Assembly: GCA_963704155.1 (NCBI GenBank)
Contig: CAVPHF010000019.1
Coordinates: forward strand, 21,994 to 85,993
Direction: 5' to 3'
DNA length: 64,000 nucleotides
Origin: Thiohalocapsa sp963704155
GTDB lineage: Bacteria > Pseudomonadota > Gammaproteobacteria > Chromatiales > Chromatiaceae
The position numbers and the translations under genes were made by a program. Shown piece after piece: positions 36,723 to 46,700 of the stretch; the stretch's first letter is position 1; every line of letters begins with the position of its first letter. The notes below the pieces were generated by a model that was not told the DNA's origin, made no database searches, and saw nothing but the letters and a program-made list of their open reading frames with translations.

Positions 36723-37462
36723 CCAGCGCGCGAGACCCCAGAGCGAGCGTGACTCAGAAACCAAAACAATCCTTGTCCGGGAGGTCGCACGAGGCCAAGT
36801 CCTCCGCTGTGCCCGGTCAGCAGGGTCCAGCAACCGGGATACTGTTCGTGGTCTCGGCGCCGTCCGGCGCCGGAAAGACCAGTCTGGTGCGGGAGCTGCT
36901 GCTGGTCGACGCCGCGCTGCGGCTGTCCGTCTCTTATACGACGCGGCCGCCCCGTCCGGGCGAGGTTGACGGCGAGCATTATCACTTTGTCGATGCCAGT
37001 ACCTTCGATGCGATGGTCGCGGAGGGTGCCTTCCTGGAGTATGCACGGGTCTTCGACAATGCCTACGGCACCGCCGAGCCGGCGCTGCGCGCGGTGCTCG
37101 GATGCGGCGAGGATCTGCTGCTCGAAATCGACTGGCAGGGGGCTCGCCAGGTACGCGAGCGTTTTCCGAATGCCGTCAGCGTCTTCGTCATGCCGCCGTC
37201 GCTTGCAGCCCTCGAGCAGCGTCTACGCGGACGTGGACAAGACAGCGACGATGTTATCGCCGGGCGCATGGCACGCGCCCGAGACGAACTCGCGCACTAC
37301 GGCGAGTACGACTACTTGGTCGTCAACGACGACTTCGACACCGCGTTGTCGGAGCTGCGTGCCATCGTCGTGGCCGAGCGGTTGCGCAGGCCGCGACAGG
37401 TCCGGTGCCTGCAAGCGGAGCTGGAAGAGATGTTGGACGAGACGGCGTCCGAGCAGTCGTGA
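36719..37462 (+). CDS. gmk: Guanylate kinase
   Basis: 247 residues. Phosphorylates GMP to GDP. The P-loop A-P-S-G-A-G-K-T-S is at about residue 48 and S-Y-T-T-R-P-P-R-P-G-E follows. The first 40 residues (Arg/Ser/Gln-rich) are an extension beyond the usual 205-residue enzyme. Coupling to yicC makes the upstream ATG likely, though no other Met lies between it and the P-loop. Confidence 0.95.
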   Translation: MTSARDPRASVTQKPKQSLSGRSHEAKSSAVPGQQGPATGILFVVSAPSGAGKTSLVRELLLVDAALRLSVSYTTRPPRPGEVDGEHYHFVDASTFDAMVAEGAFLEYARVFDNAYGTAEPALRAVLGCGEDLLLEIDWQGARQVRERFPNAVSVFVMPPSLAALEQRLRGRGQDSDDVIAGRMARARDELAHYGEYDYLVVNDDFDTALSELRAIVVAERLRRPRQVRCLQAELEEMLDETASEQS

Positions 37463-37749
37463 GATTGCACGTCACTCAACTTCCACAGAAGGTTGCACTA
37501 CGCCAGCCGCGCCGCCATGCTTCTGGGTAAGCACCTGTTACCGCTTGCGGAAGTCCGTGTCTGCAAGGCGATTTTCTGTTAGCGTATCAGGATAGGTTTC
37601 CGATGCGTCGGCGAACGTTGCCTTCCCGTTGCCCTGTCTGAAGCCGCCTGCCTCGAAGATCGCTTTGTTCAGCTGGCCCGGCAGGGTAACGTGCCCTATT
37701 CTGTCGAATCGGCCGAATCGCTGATTTGACTGCTTTTTTGGAGATTTTG

Positions 37750-38079
37750 ATGGCCCGTATTACTGTCGAGGATTGCCTCGACCACGTGGACAACCGTTTC
37801 GATCTGGTGCTCGTGGGCAGCAAACGCGCTCGCCAACTGGCCCATGGCGTCGAGCCGCTGCTGCCGTGGGAAAACGACAAGCCCACCGTCATGGCGCTGC
37901 GCGAGATCGCGGCCGGCCTGGTGAAACCAGAGACCCTGGCCGAAGCCGATCGCGCCTTCGACGCGGAGGACGCGGCCGAGGCGCTGGAGAGGGCATTGGC
38001 CGAAGAACTCGGTATACGCGATCCCGACGAGGAAGAGGCCAAGGCAGTCTCCAAGCCGAACAACGCGGATTCTCCGTGA
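37750..38079 (+). CDS. rpoZ: DNA-directed RNA polymerase omega subunit
   Basis: 109 residues beginning M-A-R-I-T-V-E-D-C-L-D-H-V-D-N-R-F, the invariant omega start. K-R-A-R-Q-L near 31 and T-V-M-A-L-R-E-I-A-A-G near 54 follow. The tail is acidic. The gmk-rpoZ-spoT order is standard in gammaproteobacteria and links omega with the ppGpp enzyme that regulates RNA polymerase through it. Confidence 0.97.
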   Translation: MARITVEDCLDHVDNRFDLVLVGSKRARQLAHGVEPLLPWENDKPTVMALREIAAGLVKPETLAEADRAFDAEDAAEALERALAEELGIRDPDEEEAKAVSKPNNADSP

Positions 38080-38100
38080 TCCAGATCCTCTGCTAAGCCT

Positions 38101-40308
38101 ATGACTGCCGCCGCCACTGCCATCGGCTACAGCGAACTCGCCGAAGACGAGCGCGCGACGCCGACGCCGGGGCCACGCTTCCTGATCAGCGATCTCTGCG
38201 CCTACCTCGACGATTATCTGCCGCCAGAGCAGGTAAGCGAGGTCTACCGCGCCTACCTCCTCAGCGCCGAGGCCCACCACGGTCAGCAGCGCCGCACCGG
38301 CGAGCCGTACATCTACCATCCGGTGGCGGTGGCGCGCATCCTCGCCGAGATGCGGATGGATCACAAATGTCTGATGGCGGCCATCCTGCACGATGTGCTG
38401 GAAGACACCGTTGTGCACAAGGAGGAATTGGCTCGCTATTTCGATGACGAGATCGCCGAGCTGGTCGACGGCGTCAGCAAGCTGACGCAGATCGACTTCA
38501 AGTCCCGCGCCGAGGCCCAGGCGGCGAGCTTCCGCAAGATGATGCTGGCGATGACGCGTGACATTCGCGTCATCCTCATCAAGCTCGCGGATCGCCTGCA
38601 CAACATGCGCACGCTCGGCGTCATGGCACCGGAGAAGCGTCGCCGCATCTCGCGCGAGACGCTGGAGATTTATGCCCCGATCGCCAACCGGCTCGGCATC
38701 AATAGTCTGCGACTGGACCTGGAAGACCTCGGCTTCCGGCATCACTGGCCCTGGCGCTACCATGTGCTCGAGCATGCCGTTTGCCGCGCCCGCCAAAATC
38801 AGCATGAGCTGGTCGCGAATGTCGAGACCGCCGTGCGCCTGCGGCTGCAACAGGAGAATATCGACGCCGAGGTCTTCGGCCGTGAGAAGCACCTCTACAG
38901 CGTCTATCGGAAAATGCAGGAGAAGTCGCGCGCGTTTGGCGACCTAGTGGACGTGTTCGCATTTCGTGTGGTGGTCGATCGAGTCGACACCTGCTACCGC
39001 GTCTTAGGGCAAGTGCACAATCTGTACAAGCCGGTGCCGGGCCGATTCAAGGACTACATCGCCATCCCCAAGTCCAACGGCTACCAGTCGCTGCATACGG
39101 TGTTGTTCGGGCCGCAGGGAACACCCATCGAGATCCAGATCCGGACCAAAGAGATGCATCGCATCGCCGATGCCGGGATTGCCGCCCATTGGCTCTACAA
39201 GGGCGGGGTCGAAGGCGGCAGCAGTGCCAAGCCGCTCGCCGATGATTGGCTGCAGAATCTGCTTGAGATGCAGCGCGATTCCGGAGATTCCCAGGAGTTT
39301 CTCGAACACGTCAAGGTCGACCTCTTTCCGGATGACGTCTACGTCTTCACGCCCAAGGGCACCATCATGGTCTTGCCCGAGGGGGCAACGGTCGTCGACT
39401 TCGCCTATGCCATCCATTCGGATGTCGGCAACACCTGTGTCGCGGCACGCATCGATCGCCGCCTGGCGCCGCTGAAAACGGCGCTGCGCAGTGGTCAAAC
39501 GGTCGAGATCATCAACGCACCGGGTGCCAAACCGAACGCCGCCTGGCTCAACTTCGTCGTCACGGGTAAGGCGCGCGCCAGCATCCGCGGCTATTTGAAG
39601 AACCTCCAGCGCCAGGAGGCCGAAGCGCTCGGGCTGCGGATGCTGAACGCTGAACTCGCTGGTCTCGGCCTGGATCTGGAGCGCGTCGGCGAGGCCGCGA
39701 TCCTCGACTATGCCCGGCATGTCGGGCTGGATGACGCCGAGACACTGTTCGCCGAGATCGGCCTCGGCAATCGGCTGCCGCTGCTGGTGGCGCGCCGTCT
39801 ACTGGGCACTGATGCCGGCGAACAGGCAGCCGAGCCCGATTCGGAGTCCGAGGCCGGCAGTCATCGCCGTTTGGCGATTCGCGGCACCGAGGGCATGGTG
39901 GTCGCCTTCGCGCGCTGCTGCCGCCCCATCCCTGGCGATGCGATCACCGGTCTGTTCAGTCCGGGCAAGGGCATCGTCGTGCATCGCTCCGAGTGCCGCA
40001 ACCTAGGCGACTTCCAGTCGAGGCGCGACAAGTGGCTCGAGGTCGAATGGGCCGAGGACCCGAAGGCCGAATTCGCCACCGAGGTTCGGGTCGAGGTCGG
40101 CAACCGACGCGGCGCCCTGGCCACCATTGCCGCCGCCATCGCCGAGCAGGGATCGAACATCGAGAATGTGCAGTCGCGCGAAAAGGACGGCATGACCTCG
40201 ACGCTCGATTTCACCATCAACGTCAAGAGCCGAAGACACCTTGCGCTCATCATGCGCCGGCTGCGCCAAATTCCGGTGGTCATGCGCATCGCGCGGCTGT
40301 CTCGCTGA
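38101..40308 (+). CDS. spoT: Bifunctional (p)ppGpp synthetase/hydrolase
   Basis: 735 residues of the long RSH type. The HD hydrolase has I-L-H-D-V-L-E-D-T near residue 98 and K-L-A-D-R-L-H-N-M near 158. The synthetase has D-Y-I-A-I-P-K-S-N-G-Y-Q-S-L-H-T near 320. TGS (F-T-P-K-G ... V-D-F-A-Y-A-I-H) and a C-terminal ACT domain follow. An intact HD motif points to SpoT rather than RelA. It sets the alarmone level in the stringent response. It starts 21 bases after rpoZ. Confidence 0.96.
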   Translation: MTAAATAIGYSELAEDERATPTPGPRFLISDLCAYLDDYLPPEQVSEVYRAYLLSAEAHHGQQRRTGEPYIYHPVAVARILAEMRMDHKCLMAAILHDVLEDTVVHKEELARYFDDEIAELVDGVSKLTQIDFKSRAEAQAASFRKMMLAMTRDIRVILIKLADRLHNMRTLGVMAPEKRRRISRETLEIYAPIANRLGINSLRLDLEDLGFRHHWPWRYHVLEHAVCRARQNQHELVANVETAVRLRLQQENIDAEVFGREKHLYSVYRKMQEKSRAFGDLVDVFAFRVVVDRVDTCYRVLGQVHNLYKPVPGRFKDYIAIPKSNGYQSLHTVLFGPQGTPIEIQIRTKEMHRIADAGIAAHWLYKGGVEGGSSAKPLADDWLQNLLEMQRDSGDSQEFLEHVKVDLFPDDVYVFTPKGTIMVLPEGATVVDFAYAIHSDVGNTCVAARIDRRLAPLKTALRSGQTVEIINAPGAKPNAAWLNFVVTGKARASIRGYLKNLQRQEAEALGLRMLNAELAGLGLDLERVGEAAILDYARHVGLDDAETLFAEIGLGNRLPLLVARRLLGTDAGEQAAEPDSESEAGSHRRLAIRGTEGMVVAFARCCRPIPGDAITGLFSPGKGIVVHRSECRNLGDFQSRRDKWLEVEWAEDPKAEFATEVRVEVGNRRGALATIAAAIAEQGSNIENVQSREKDGMTSTLDFTINVKSRRHLALIMRRLRQIPVVMRIARLSR

Positions 40309-40659
40309 GTCGTCGCCGGCCGGCGGAGGATTGCTGACGAAGGCTCAGCCGCTTCGTCCAAGGGGCCGGATCATCAGCTTGCACCACTTGATGGCGCCGC
40401 CGGGGATGCCTCCGGCGCCTAGCGCGTACTGCAGTGAAAATGGGGCTTCCTTAACCGGCGAATATGGCGAGCCCCATCGAACCGGCAGCTCTGTGGGCGA
40501 CGGGTTCCGTCAGATGACATCGTGCGCAGAGAACTTGATGCGCAGCATGGTGGCGGGGCGGGATCAGCCAAGGGACTTCGATCATAGACCTGACCCTGCG
40601 CGCGCTGCTGACCCTGCGCGCGGGTTGCTTCCACGCAATGCACGCCCACTTCCCGACAC
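40309..40659. other. Gap between spoT and lipocalin with a short direct repeat
   Basis: About 350 bases at the edge of the accessory region. CTGACCCTGCGCGCG occurs at 40590-40604 and again at 40608-40622, three bases apart. Minus-strand frames here are short and not family-like. No gene recognised. Confidence 0.45.
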
Positions 40660-41196
40660 ATGATGAAGAATGCTCGATTGGTCTTGCGCAGTCTGCTGCC
40701 GGGCAGCTTCGGCAAGCGCCGCCAACCGCCCGTGACCGTGGCGCAGGTCGACCTCGGTCGTTTGTTGGGGACTTGGTTCGAAGTGGCAAGGCTGCCCAAT
40801 CTCGAGGCAGACGGCCCTGGGCAGTGCAGTCTGGACGTCACCGCCACCTACGCGAAACGCCCCGACGGCCGGCTCACCGTCCGAACTGTCGCCTACAACG
40901 CAAAGGCGGGGATGCGGCGCACCGAGGTGAACGGCATGGTCCATCCCGCCGACCCGAGCGGCTCGAAGCTGATCTTGAAATTCTTCAAGCTCATTCGGGG
41001 TAATCTATGGGTCATTGGCCTGGACCCCGAGTACCGATGGGCGCTGATGGGCACGCCAAGCCGAAGGCGGCTTTGGCTGATCGCCCGTGCCCCGCGCATC
41101 GAGCCCGACGATTATGATCGAGCCATGGCAATCGCTTCGGCGCAGGGGTACGACGCGGCGCGAGTCAGACTCACCCAGCAAGGGATCGCGGCATGA
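40660..41196 (+). CDS. Lipocalin family protein (Blc-like)
   Basis: 178 residues. The lipocalin motif G-T-W-F-E-V-A-R-L-P-N near residue 37 matches the G-x-W-(Y/F)-E-(V/I)-A-R-x-(P/D)-N/H core of bacterial Blc. The later W-V-I-G-L-D-P-E-Y-R-W-A-L-M-G segment and R-R-L-W-L-I-A-R are the other two structural blocks. Unlike Blc there is no lipobox or clear signal peptide, since the start is basic (K-N-A-R ... R-S-L). It may be cytosolic or the start may be misplaced. The ligand is probably a lipid or other hydrophobic molecule. Confidence 0.85.
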   Translation: MMKNARLVLRSLLPGSFGKRRQPPVTVAQVDLGRLLGTWFEVARLPNLEADGPGQCSLDVTATYAKRPDGRLTVRTVAYNAKAGMRRTEVNGMVHPADPSGSKLILKFFKLIRGNLWVIGLDPEYRWALMGTPSRRRLWLIARAPRIEPDDYDRAMAIASAQGYDAARVRLTQQGIAA

Positions 41197-41323
41197 ATTG
41201 CAGCCGCCAGTAGGCTGGTTTCCCCAGCCAAACGTCCAGCCTTGCGCGTCGACGCGATGACGAGCGAGGGAGGCAAAGTGCGCCCATAGGTGCCGCTTTG
41301 GAGTGCCGCGAAGCGCAGGAGCC

Positions 41324-41545
41324 TTAGAGCTGCTTGGCTTCCGAGTCGTTACTTGCGATACCTTCTGCGGTTTTCAGATGTTTCTGCGGCGTTCGGCGAC
41401 GCACCGGAGCCGCCTCCAGCGCGGTTGCCATCCTCGCGCGCCCCTCGTCTACGGGCTCCTCGTTCCCAAGCCGTGCAGTGCCCAGGGTAACGGCGAACCC
41501 CGCGAGGATGAGCGCGGCGCTGCCGCCGAAATACACGGACGGCAA
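41324..41545 (-). CDS. Possible small membrane protein
   Basis: 73 codons from a TTG. One hydrophobic stretch (A-A-L-I-L-A-G-F-A-V-T-L-G-T-A) is followed by a charged tail. The same frame continues upstream through a 9-bp repeat, where it would read A-A-F-A-A-F-A-A-F. No family recognised and no ribosome site. It may be a chance frame. Confidence 0.25.
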   Translation of the reverse strand: MPSVYFGGSAALILAGFAVTLGTARLGNEEPVDEGRARMATALEAAPVRRRTPQKHLKTAEGIASNDSEAKQL

Positions 41546-41557
41546 TTTAATTTCAGC

Positions 41558-41588
41558 GGCAAAGGCGGCAAAGGCGGCAAAGGCGGCA
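41558..41588. repeat. 9-bp tandem repeat (AAAGGCGGC)
   Basis: Three perfect copies of AAAGGCGGC (41561-41587) with a partial copy on each side. The number of copies could vary by slippage without changing frame. Confidence 0.85.
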
Positions 41589-41630
41589 CAGAGCCCGGAC
41601 CGGTGCGGGTTGCGCGAGGGATCATCGCCC

Positions 41631-42041
41631 TCAATCGAGGATTCGCTCGATCAGGGACCGCGGGGAATGGATGGTAACGCCGCCGAATGTCCTACCGTAG
41701 CCGACGCCGCAGTGCGTACGATCACCCGTCACGAGTGCGTTGCAATCAAGCCGGGTCGCCGCCGCGAGCACCGGGCGGTCCTTGTCCGGCAGCCAGTCGA
41801 GCAGCGCCTCGGGCACGCCGCCATGCGCAGATGGCGCAACACGTACCTGTTCCGTCAGCGCTTCGAGCACATCCAGGGCATCGTGGCCCTTCGCCGCAAG
41901 GTTGCGCCGAGCTTCCGCCAAAACGTAGGCGTCCGCCACGCACTCGTGCCCACCCTCAAGGAGCAGACGCAGCATGTGCCGCACTGCACCGTCGGACTTA
42001 GCGGTCGAGAACAGGATGTTGGCGTCGAGGAATACCCACAC
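41631..42041 (-). CDS. PIN domain toxin (VapC-like)
   Basis: 136 residues from a GTG start. V-F-L-D-A-N-I-L-F carries the first PIN acidic residue. Y-V-L-A-E-A-R-R-N supplies the second, and D-K-D-R-P-V-L-A-A-A ... L-V-T-G-D the third and fourth, so the metal-dependent RNase site looks complete. It follows an AbrB-type antitoxin by 20 bases, the standard toxin-antitoxin layout. A longer reading from 42113 would overlap the antitoxin. The RNA target is unknown. Confidence 0.82.
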   Translation of the reverse strand: MWVFLDANILFSTAKSDGAVRHMLRLLLEGGHECVADAYVLAEARRNLAAKGHDALDVLEALTEQVRVAPSAHGGVPEALLDWLPDKDRPVLAAATRLDCNALVTGDRTHCGVGYGRTFGGVTIHSPRSLIERILD

Positions 42042-42060
42042 CGTACCGAGCCCCCGCGCT

Positions 42061-42327
42061 TCAGCGGGACGCCTCGGTCGAGCCCTGGGGCTCGGATGTC
42101 GCACGATCCTCAAGAAGGGCAGCGAGATCGGCTTCAGCCTCGTCGAATTCCGCCTCGCGCGCTTGCGTGTAGTGTTCCAGGGGCAAGGTCACGGCCGGAC
42201 TCAGCAGGATGCCTTCGGGTGTGGTCTCCGCAATCAGTTGGTCCTCGGCCTTGAGGCCGAGCGCCCGACGTAGTTTGGCCGGCAGCGTGACTACGCCGCG
42301 GCTCGTGATGGTGAGTGTAGCTTTCAT
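42061..42327 (-). CDS. AbrB/MazE-type antitoxin
   Basis: 88 residues. The SpoVT-AbrB DNA-binding fold is at the N-terminus (M-K-A-T-L-T-I-T-S-R-G-V-V-T-L-P-A-K-L-R-R-A-L-G), followed by an acidic toxin-binding tail rich in Glu and Asp. It precedes the PIN toxin, so the pair is autoregulated in the usual model: antitoxin binds its own promoter and neutralises the RNase. Confidence 0.85.
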   Translation of the reverse strand: MKATLTITSRGVVTLPAKLRRALGLKAEDQLIAETTPEGILLSPAVTLPLEHYTQAREAEFDEAEADLAALLEDRATSEPQGSTEASR

Positions 42328-42393
42328 GCCATGCAGAATAGCAGACATACTGCGGAGAACGATTTCTGACCGCATCTTGGCCGTTACCGTGCA

Positions 42394-42832
42394 TCAGTCC
42401 GCGTTCCGGCCAACGCATCGCAGGAATCGTTCCCCCTTGACCGTCAACCGGTAGAGCTGGCTCGGACTGCGTGGGGCGTCCGGCTGGGTGCGTTCAACGA
42501 GGTCCGCCGCGAGGGCGGGGTTGAGGTAATTTTGCCGGAATGTGGGGCGGTGGGAGAGTCCGAGGGCCTGCATCAGGTCGCTGCTGCCGCGCTCGCCGGT
42601 GCCGATGGCGCGAAGCAGTGCGGCTACCTGGTCGGTTACTTGATCGCTTACTTGATCGCTCGGCCGCGATGCCGCCTGCTCGTCCGGGTCTGCGGGGAGC
42701 ACGGCCTCGCGAAGGGCATCGTTGAGCGCACCGAGCATGAAATCGATGAATGCCGTAGCGGCCGATGGCCTCTCCGATCTCGGCGATGCGCGTCAGTATG
42801 GCCGGGGTGATGTGGTAGGGCGGTTGGTACAA
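42394..42832 (-). pseudogene. Fic family gene with catalytic core deleted
   Basis: The start (M-Y-Q-P-P-Y-H-I-T-P-A-I-L-T-R-I-A-E-I-G-E) is a typical N-terminus of long Fic proteins. After about 26 codons the frame changes to F-I-D-F-M-L-G-A-L-N-D-A-L, a segment that normally follows the Fic core, and runs on through the C-terminal winged-helix part (D-Q-V-S-D-Q-V-T-D-Q-V and Q-L-Y-R-L-T). The H-P-F-x-D-G-N-G-R catalytic motif is missing, so about 200 codons were lost near 42755. The remnant cannot transfer AMP. Confidence 0.75.
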
Positions 42833-42842
42833 GGGTTGGCGC

Positions 42843-43718
42843 TCACAAGGCGTTCTTGTTCTTCTCCCGCACCCGCAGGTACAGCTCCTCCATCACCTCG
42901 ATGAACGAGGCGTCTTTTTCCCAGAACGGTGGATAGTCGCCGCCCTTGCGGATCAGGATGGCCGGGACCTCGGCGGGGCGCATGGCCGGCAGTTCGCGCG
43001 GCAGGCGCTTGGCGCCGTGCCAGAATGCCTGGTAGTCGGGCGATGTGGGCGCGGTTTCGGGCCGGGTGAAGTAGCTGTCTGTCGCGACCGGCTCCGGGGT
43101 GCTGGTGTCGGTGAGGCCGTGCAGTGCGTGGCCGAGCGGGGTTTTGGCCAAGGTGGCGCGCAGTTGCTCGCGGCTGAGGCCGCGCAGCTCGAACAGCAGG
43201 AAGGGGTCGTGGTCGAGTTGGCGGGCGAGGCGATAGTAGACGCCAGCGATGTGCTTGCAGGGGTTGGCGTAGTCGGGACAGGAGCAGTCGGTGAGTTTGA
43301 AATCCTGGCGATTGCGGGGCAGCAGTGATTGCGTCTTGACCAGGGGCTTGCCAGTACCGTCGTTGCTGGCCCCGTCGCCAGCAAAGGCCGACTCGATGTC
43401 GTCGGGCATCTCGTTCATCAACAGCCGTGCCACGAGGTCGGCGCGGCTGCCGATCCGGGCGATGGCGCGCGTCCAGTCGGCCTTCGCCAGCGGCGTCATC
43501 TGGATGCGGGTCTCGTACTTGGGCTCTTTGTAGACGCCGTAGTAGGGGTTGACGTTGCCGCGCACGGTGGCCGTGACCAGGCCGTTGGTGATGGCGAAGT
43601 CAAGGATGCGGCTGTCGCTGCTGTAGCCGCGCCCGCGTTGCAGACGGCCGCTGTCAGTGAAGCCTTCCAATGCCTCCAGGAAGCGGCTGCCCCACCAGGT
43701 TCTGCCCGGGTTGCTCAT
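42843..43718 (-). CDS. SWIM zinc finger protein
   Basis: 291 residues. The SWIM motif C-S-C-P-D-Y-A-N-P-C-K-H-I-A-G (C-x-C-xn-C-x-H) lies near residue 138. The N-terminus opens with W-W-G-S-R-F-L-E-A-L-E, common to bacterial SWIM proteins found beside SNF2 helicases. It lies upstream of, and on the same strand as, the SNF2 gene's 3' end. A DNA- or protein-binding partner of that helicase is likely. Function is not known in detail. Confidence 0.9.
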   Translation of the reverse strand: MSNPGRTWWGSRFLEALEGFTDSGRLQRGRGYSSDSRILDFAITNGLVTATVRGNVNPYYGVYKEPKYETRIQMTPLAKADWTRAIARIGSRADLVARLLMNEMPDDIESAFAGDGASNDGTGKPLVKTQSLLPRNRQDFKLTDCSCPDYANPCKHIAGVYYRLARQLDHDPFLLFELRGLSREQLRATLAKTPLGHALHGLTDTSTPEPVATDSYFTRPETAPTSPDYQAFWHGAKRLPRELPAMRPAEVPAILIRKGGDYPPFWEKDASFIEVMEELYLRVREKNKNAL

Positions 43719-43740
43719 GCTGTTGTCTCCCCTTGGCCCA

Positions 43741-46700
43741 TCAGCCCATCACCGACTCGCGATTGAGCCGGATGAGGTCTTTGAAGCGGTCGTTGTCGAG
43801 TTGCGTCAGCCAGGACTCGTCGTTGCCGACGATGGCGCCGGCCAGCGCCTTTTTGTCTTGGATCATGGCGTCGATGCGCTCTTCCAGCGTGCCGATGGTC
43901 ACGAACTTGTGCACGAAGACGGTCTTTTGCTGGCCGATGCGGTAGGCGCGGTCGCTGGCCTGGTCTTCCACCGCCGGGTTCCACCAGCGGTCGAAGTGGA
44001 AGACGTGGTTGGCGCGGGTCAGGGTGATGCCGACGCCGCCGGCCTTCAGCGACAGCACGAACACCGACGGCTCGCCGTCCGGGTCTTGGAAGGCGTCGAT
44101 CATCTGCTCGCGCCGGGTGCGGGAGGTGCCACCGTGCAGATAGTAGGTGTTGTAGTGGCTGTCGCGACGCAGGGCGCGTTCGAGCTGTTCGCCGATCTCG
44201 GTGAACTGGGAAAAGATCAGCACGCTGTCGCCCTCCGCCATCACCTCTTCGAGCATCGCCTGTAGGCGCTCGAGCTTGTGCGAGCGCGCGGCGGTGAAGG
44301 CGCTGCCGTCTTGCAGGAACTGCGCTGGATGATTGCAGATCTGCTTTAGGCGCATCAGCGTGGAGAGCATCAGGCCCTGGCGTTCGATGCCGGACTTTTC
44401 CTCCAACTGCTGTTCGACGTCGCGCACCACGGATTCATACAGCGCCGCCTGCTCGCGGCTGAGGTTGCAGTAGGCGATGGCCTCGAGCTTGTCCGGCAGG
44501 TCGGCAATGATGGACTTGTCGGTCTTGACCCGGCGCAGGATGAAGGGCTCCACCAGGCGCTTGAGGATGGCGGTCTGCACCGGGTTGTTGTCGCGCTGCA
44601 CCGGCAGCTCGAAGCGCTTGCGAAAGCGCGCCTGGGTGTCGAGATAGCCGGGATTGACGAAGTTGAAGATGGACCAGAGGTCGGTGAGCCGATTCTCCAC
44701 CGGCGTGCCGGTCAGCGCGAGGCGGTGGCGCGATGGCAGCTTGAGCACGGCGCGGGTCTGGTCGGCCTTGGGGTTCTTGATGTTCTGCGCCTCGTCGAGC
44801 ACGACGCGGTGCCAGTCGATGCCGGCCAACAGCTTTTGGTCGCGCCGGACCAGGGCATAGGAGGTGATGACCAGGTCGTGCTCGGCGGCCTGGGCGCGAA
44901 ACGCCTTGGCGTCCTGCTCGCGTTTCGCGCCATGATGAATCCAGGTGCTCAAGCCCGGCGCGAAGCGTTGCACCTCCTTCTGCCAGTTGCCGATGACCGA
45001 GGTGGGGGCCACCAATAGGGTCGGCGCGACCGGGTCCGGTCCGGCGCGTTCCTGCACCAGCCGGGCGATGACCTGCATGGTCTTGCCCAGCCCCATGTCG
45101 TCGGCCAGGCAGCCGTTCAGCCCCAGCCCCTCCAGGAAGCCGAGCCAGGCGAGGCCGCGCTTCTGGTAGTCGCGCAGGTCGGCTTGTAGGCCGGGGGGGT
45201 TGTCGACCGGCTGCAGTTGGCTCTGGTCGCGCAGCCGTTCCAGCATCGCGGCCAGGGCATGCTCCGGGTCGACCTCGAAGGCGTCATCCTCGGCGCTGCG
45301 TTGCAGGATCTCCGTCAGGCTCATGCTCGGTGTCTCGCCGCCGTGCTCGCGCCAGAATTCGAGCATCTCCTGCATCTTGTCTCGATCCAGCTCGACCCAT
45401 TGACCGCGGAAGCGCACCAGCGGCGTCTTTGCCTCGACCAGTTGCTGCCATTCCTCCGGGGTCAGGATCTGGTCACCGATGGCCAGGTCGTAGCGGTACT
45501 GGATCAGATTGGACAGGTTGACATGACCGGCGCCGGGGCTGCTGCCAGCGCTCTTGCCTGCCTTGCCCGCAGACGGGCGCAGCCGCAGCTTGACGCGCTG
45601 GCGACCCTTGGGCGTCCACCAGGCCGGTACGATGACGTTGTAGCCGGCGTCTTCCAGCACCCAGGCGGATTCCTTCAGGAAGTCGAATGCGCCGTCCAGG
45701 TCTAGTACGACGGACTGCGGCTCGGCGCTGTCGAGTCCGCCCCAGAGCATCGGTACCATGCGTGCGGCGAGGCCGAGGTTCAGCAGCAGGTATTGCTCGA
45801 AGTCGGCGCCGAAGCGGGAGCAATGCTGGGCGCGTTCTGATTCGGTTGCGGCCCAGTAGTCCGCCAGCGGCAATTGATGCGAGGGATCATCCGCAGCGAT
45901 GGCGACGAAGTGCAGGCGCCAATCGTCTTGATGGCCGTCGTTCGGGTCGCTGCCTTGGTCGCCGGTAGCGTCGTCCGGCGGCTCTGCGAGCCGAAATCCC
46001 AATCGGAAGGCTGCGGCCTGCTCACTGCCGAGGATGCGCTCGCGCCAAGCCTGCCACTGGCGCTGTAGCTCCAGTCCGGCTGCGGGGTTAGGCGCGGCGG
46101 TTGCCCAGCGAGCGGCATCAGCCGAGGGCGCGAGGCAGGGTGCCAGCAGCGTGGCGTCCACGCGCTTTCGGAACGCAGCGGGCCAACTGGTTTGCCGGAT
46201 GAGCTGGTCGAGCAGCACCTCGGCGCAGTGCCGCAGCAGGCTCTCGGCCTCGAATGGCTGTTGCGCGTCTGCGCCCGATTTCGCAGCGGATTCCGGGGCA
46301 GTGCTGAGGCCGGCAGCGCAGGCCGCGGGCATGCGCTCAACCGCCTCTGCAATCAACGGATCATCGTCGCCCGCCGCCCACTGCCAGGCGCCGTAGAACT
46401 CGGAGGCAGGCAGTTTGCGTTTGCCCTTGGGCGTTGGCGGCTGCCGATAGCGCAGCGCCGGCAGGTATTGATCGCGCAGCAGTCGTTGCTTCAACGCCTG
46501 CGTAAACCAGTACCAGAACAGGAAGTCGCCGCCCGGCTCCAGATCGTCACCGCCGAAGGCGGCCAGGTAGTGCAGGTCGCTGAGCTGCTTGATGGGGCGC
46601 TCCAGCGCGACGGTGTCCACCTCCCAGATGCGCGGTTTTGCACCGGACAGATCCAGGGGCTCCGGCAGCGCCCTGGCTAGTTCGGGGCAAGGCAGCGGGC

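Noticed and set aside
41334..42254. 306-codon plus-strand frame over the PIN/AbrB genes
   Set aside because: Antisense to a clear toxin-antitoxin pair, with shadow-like composition.
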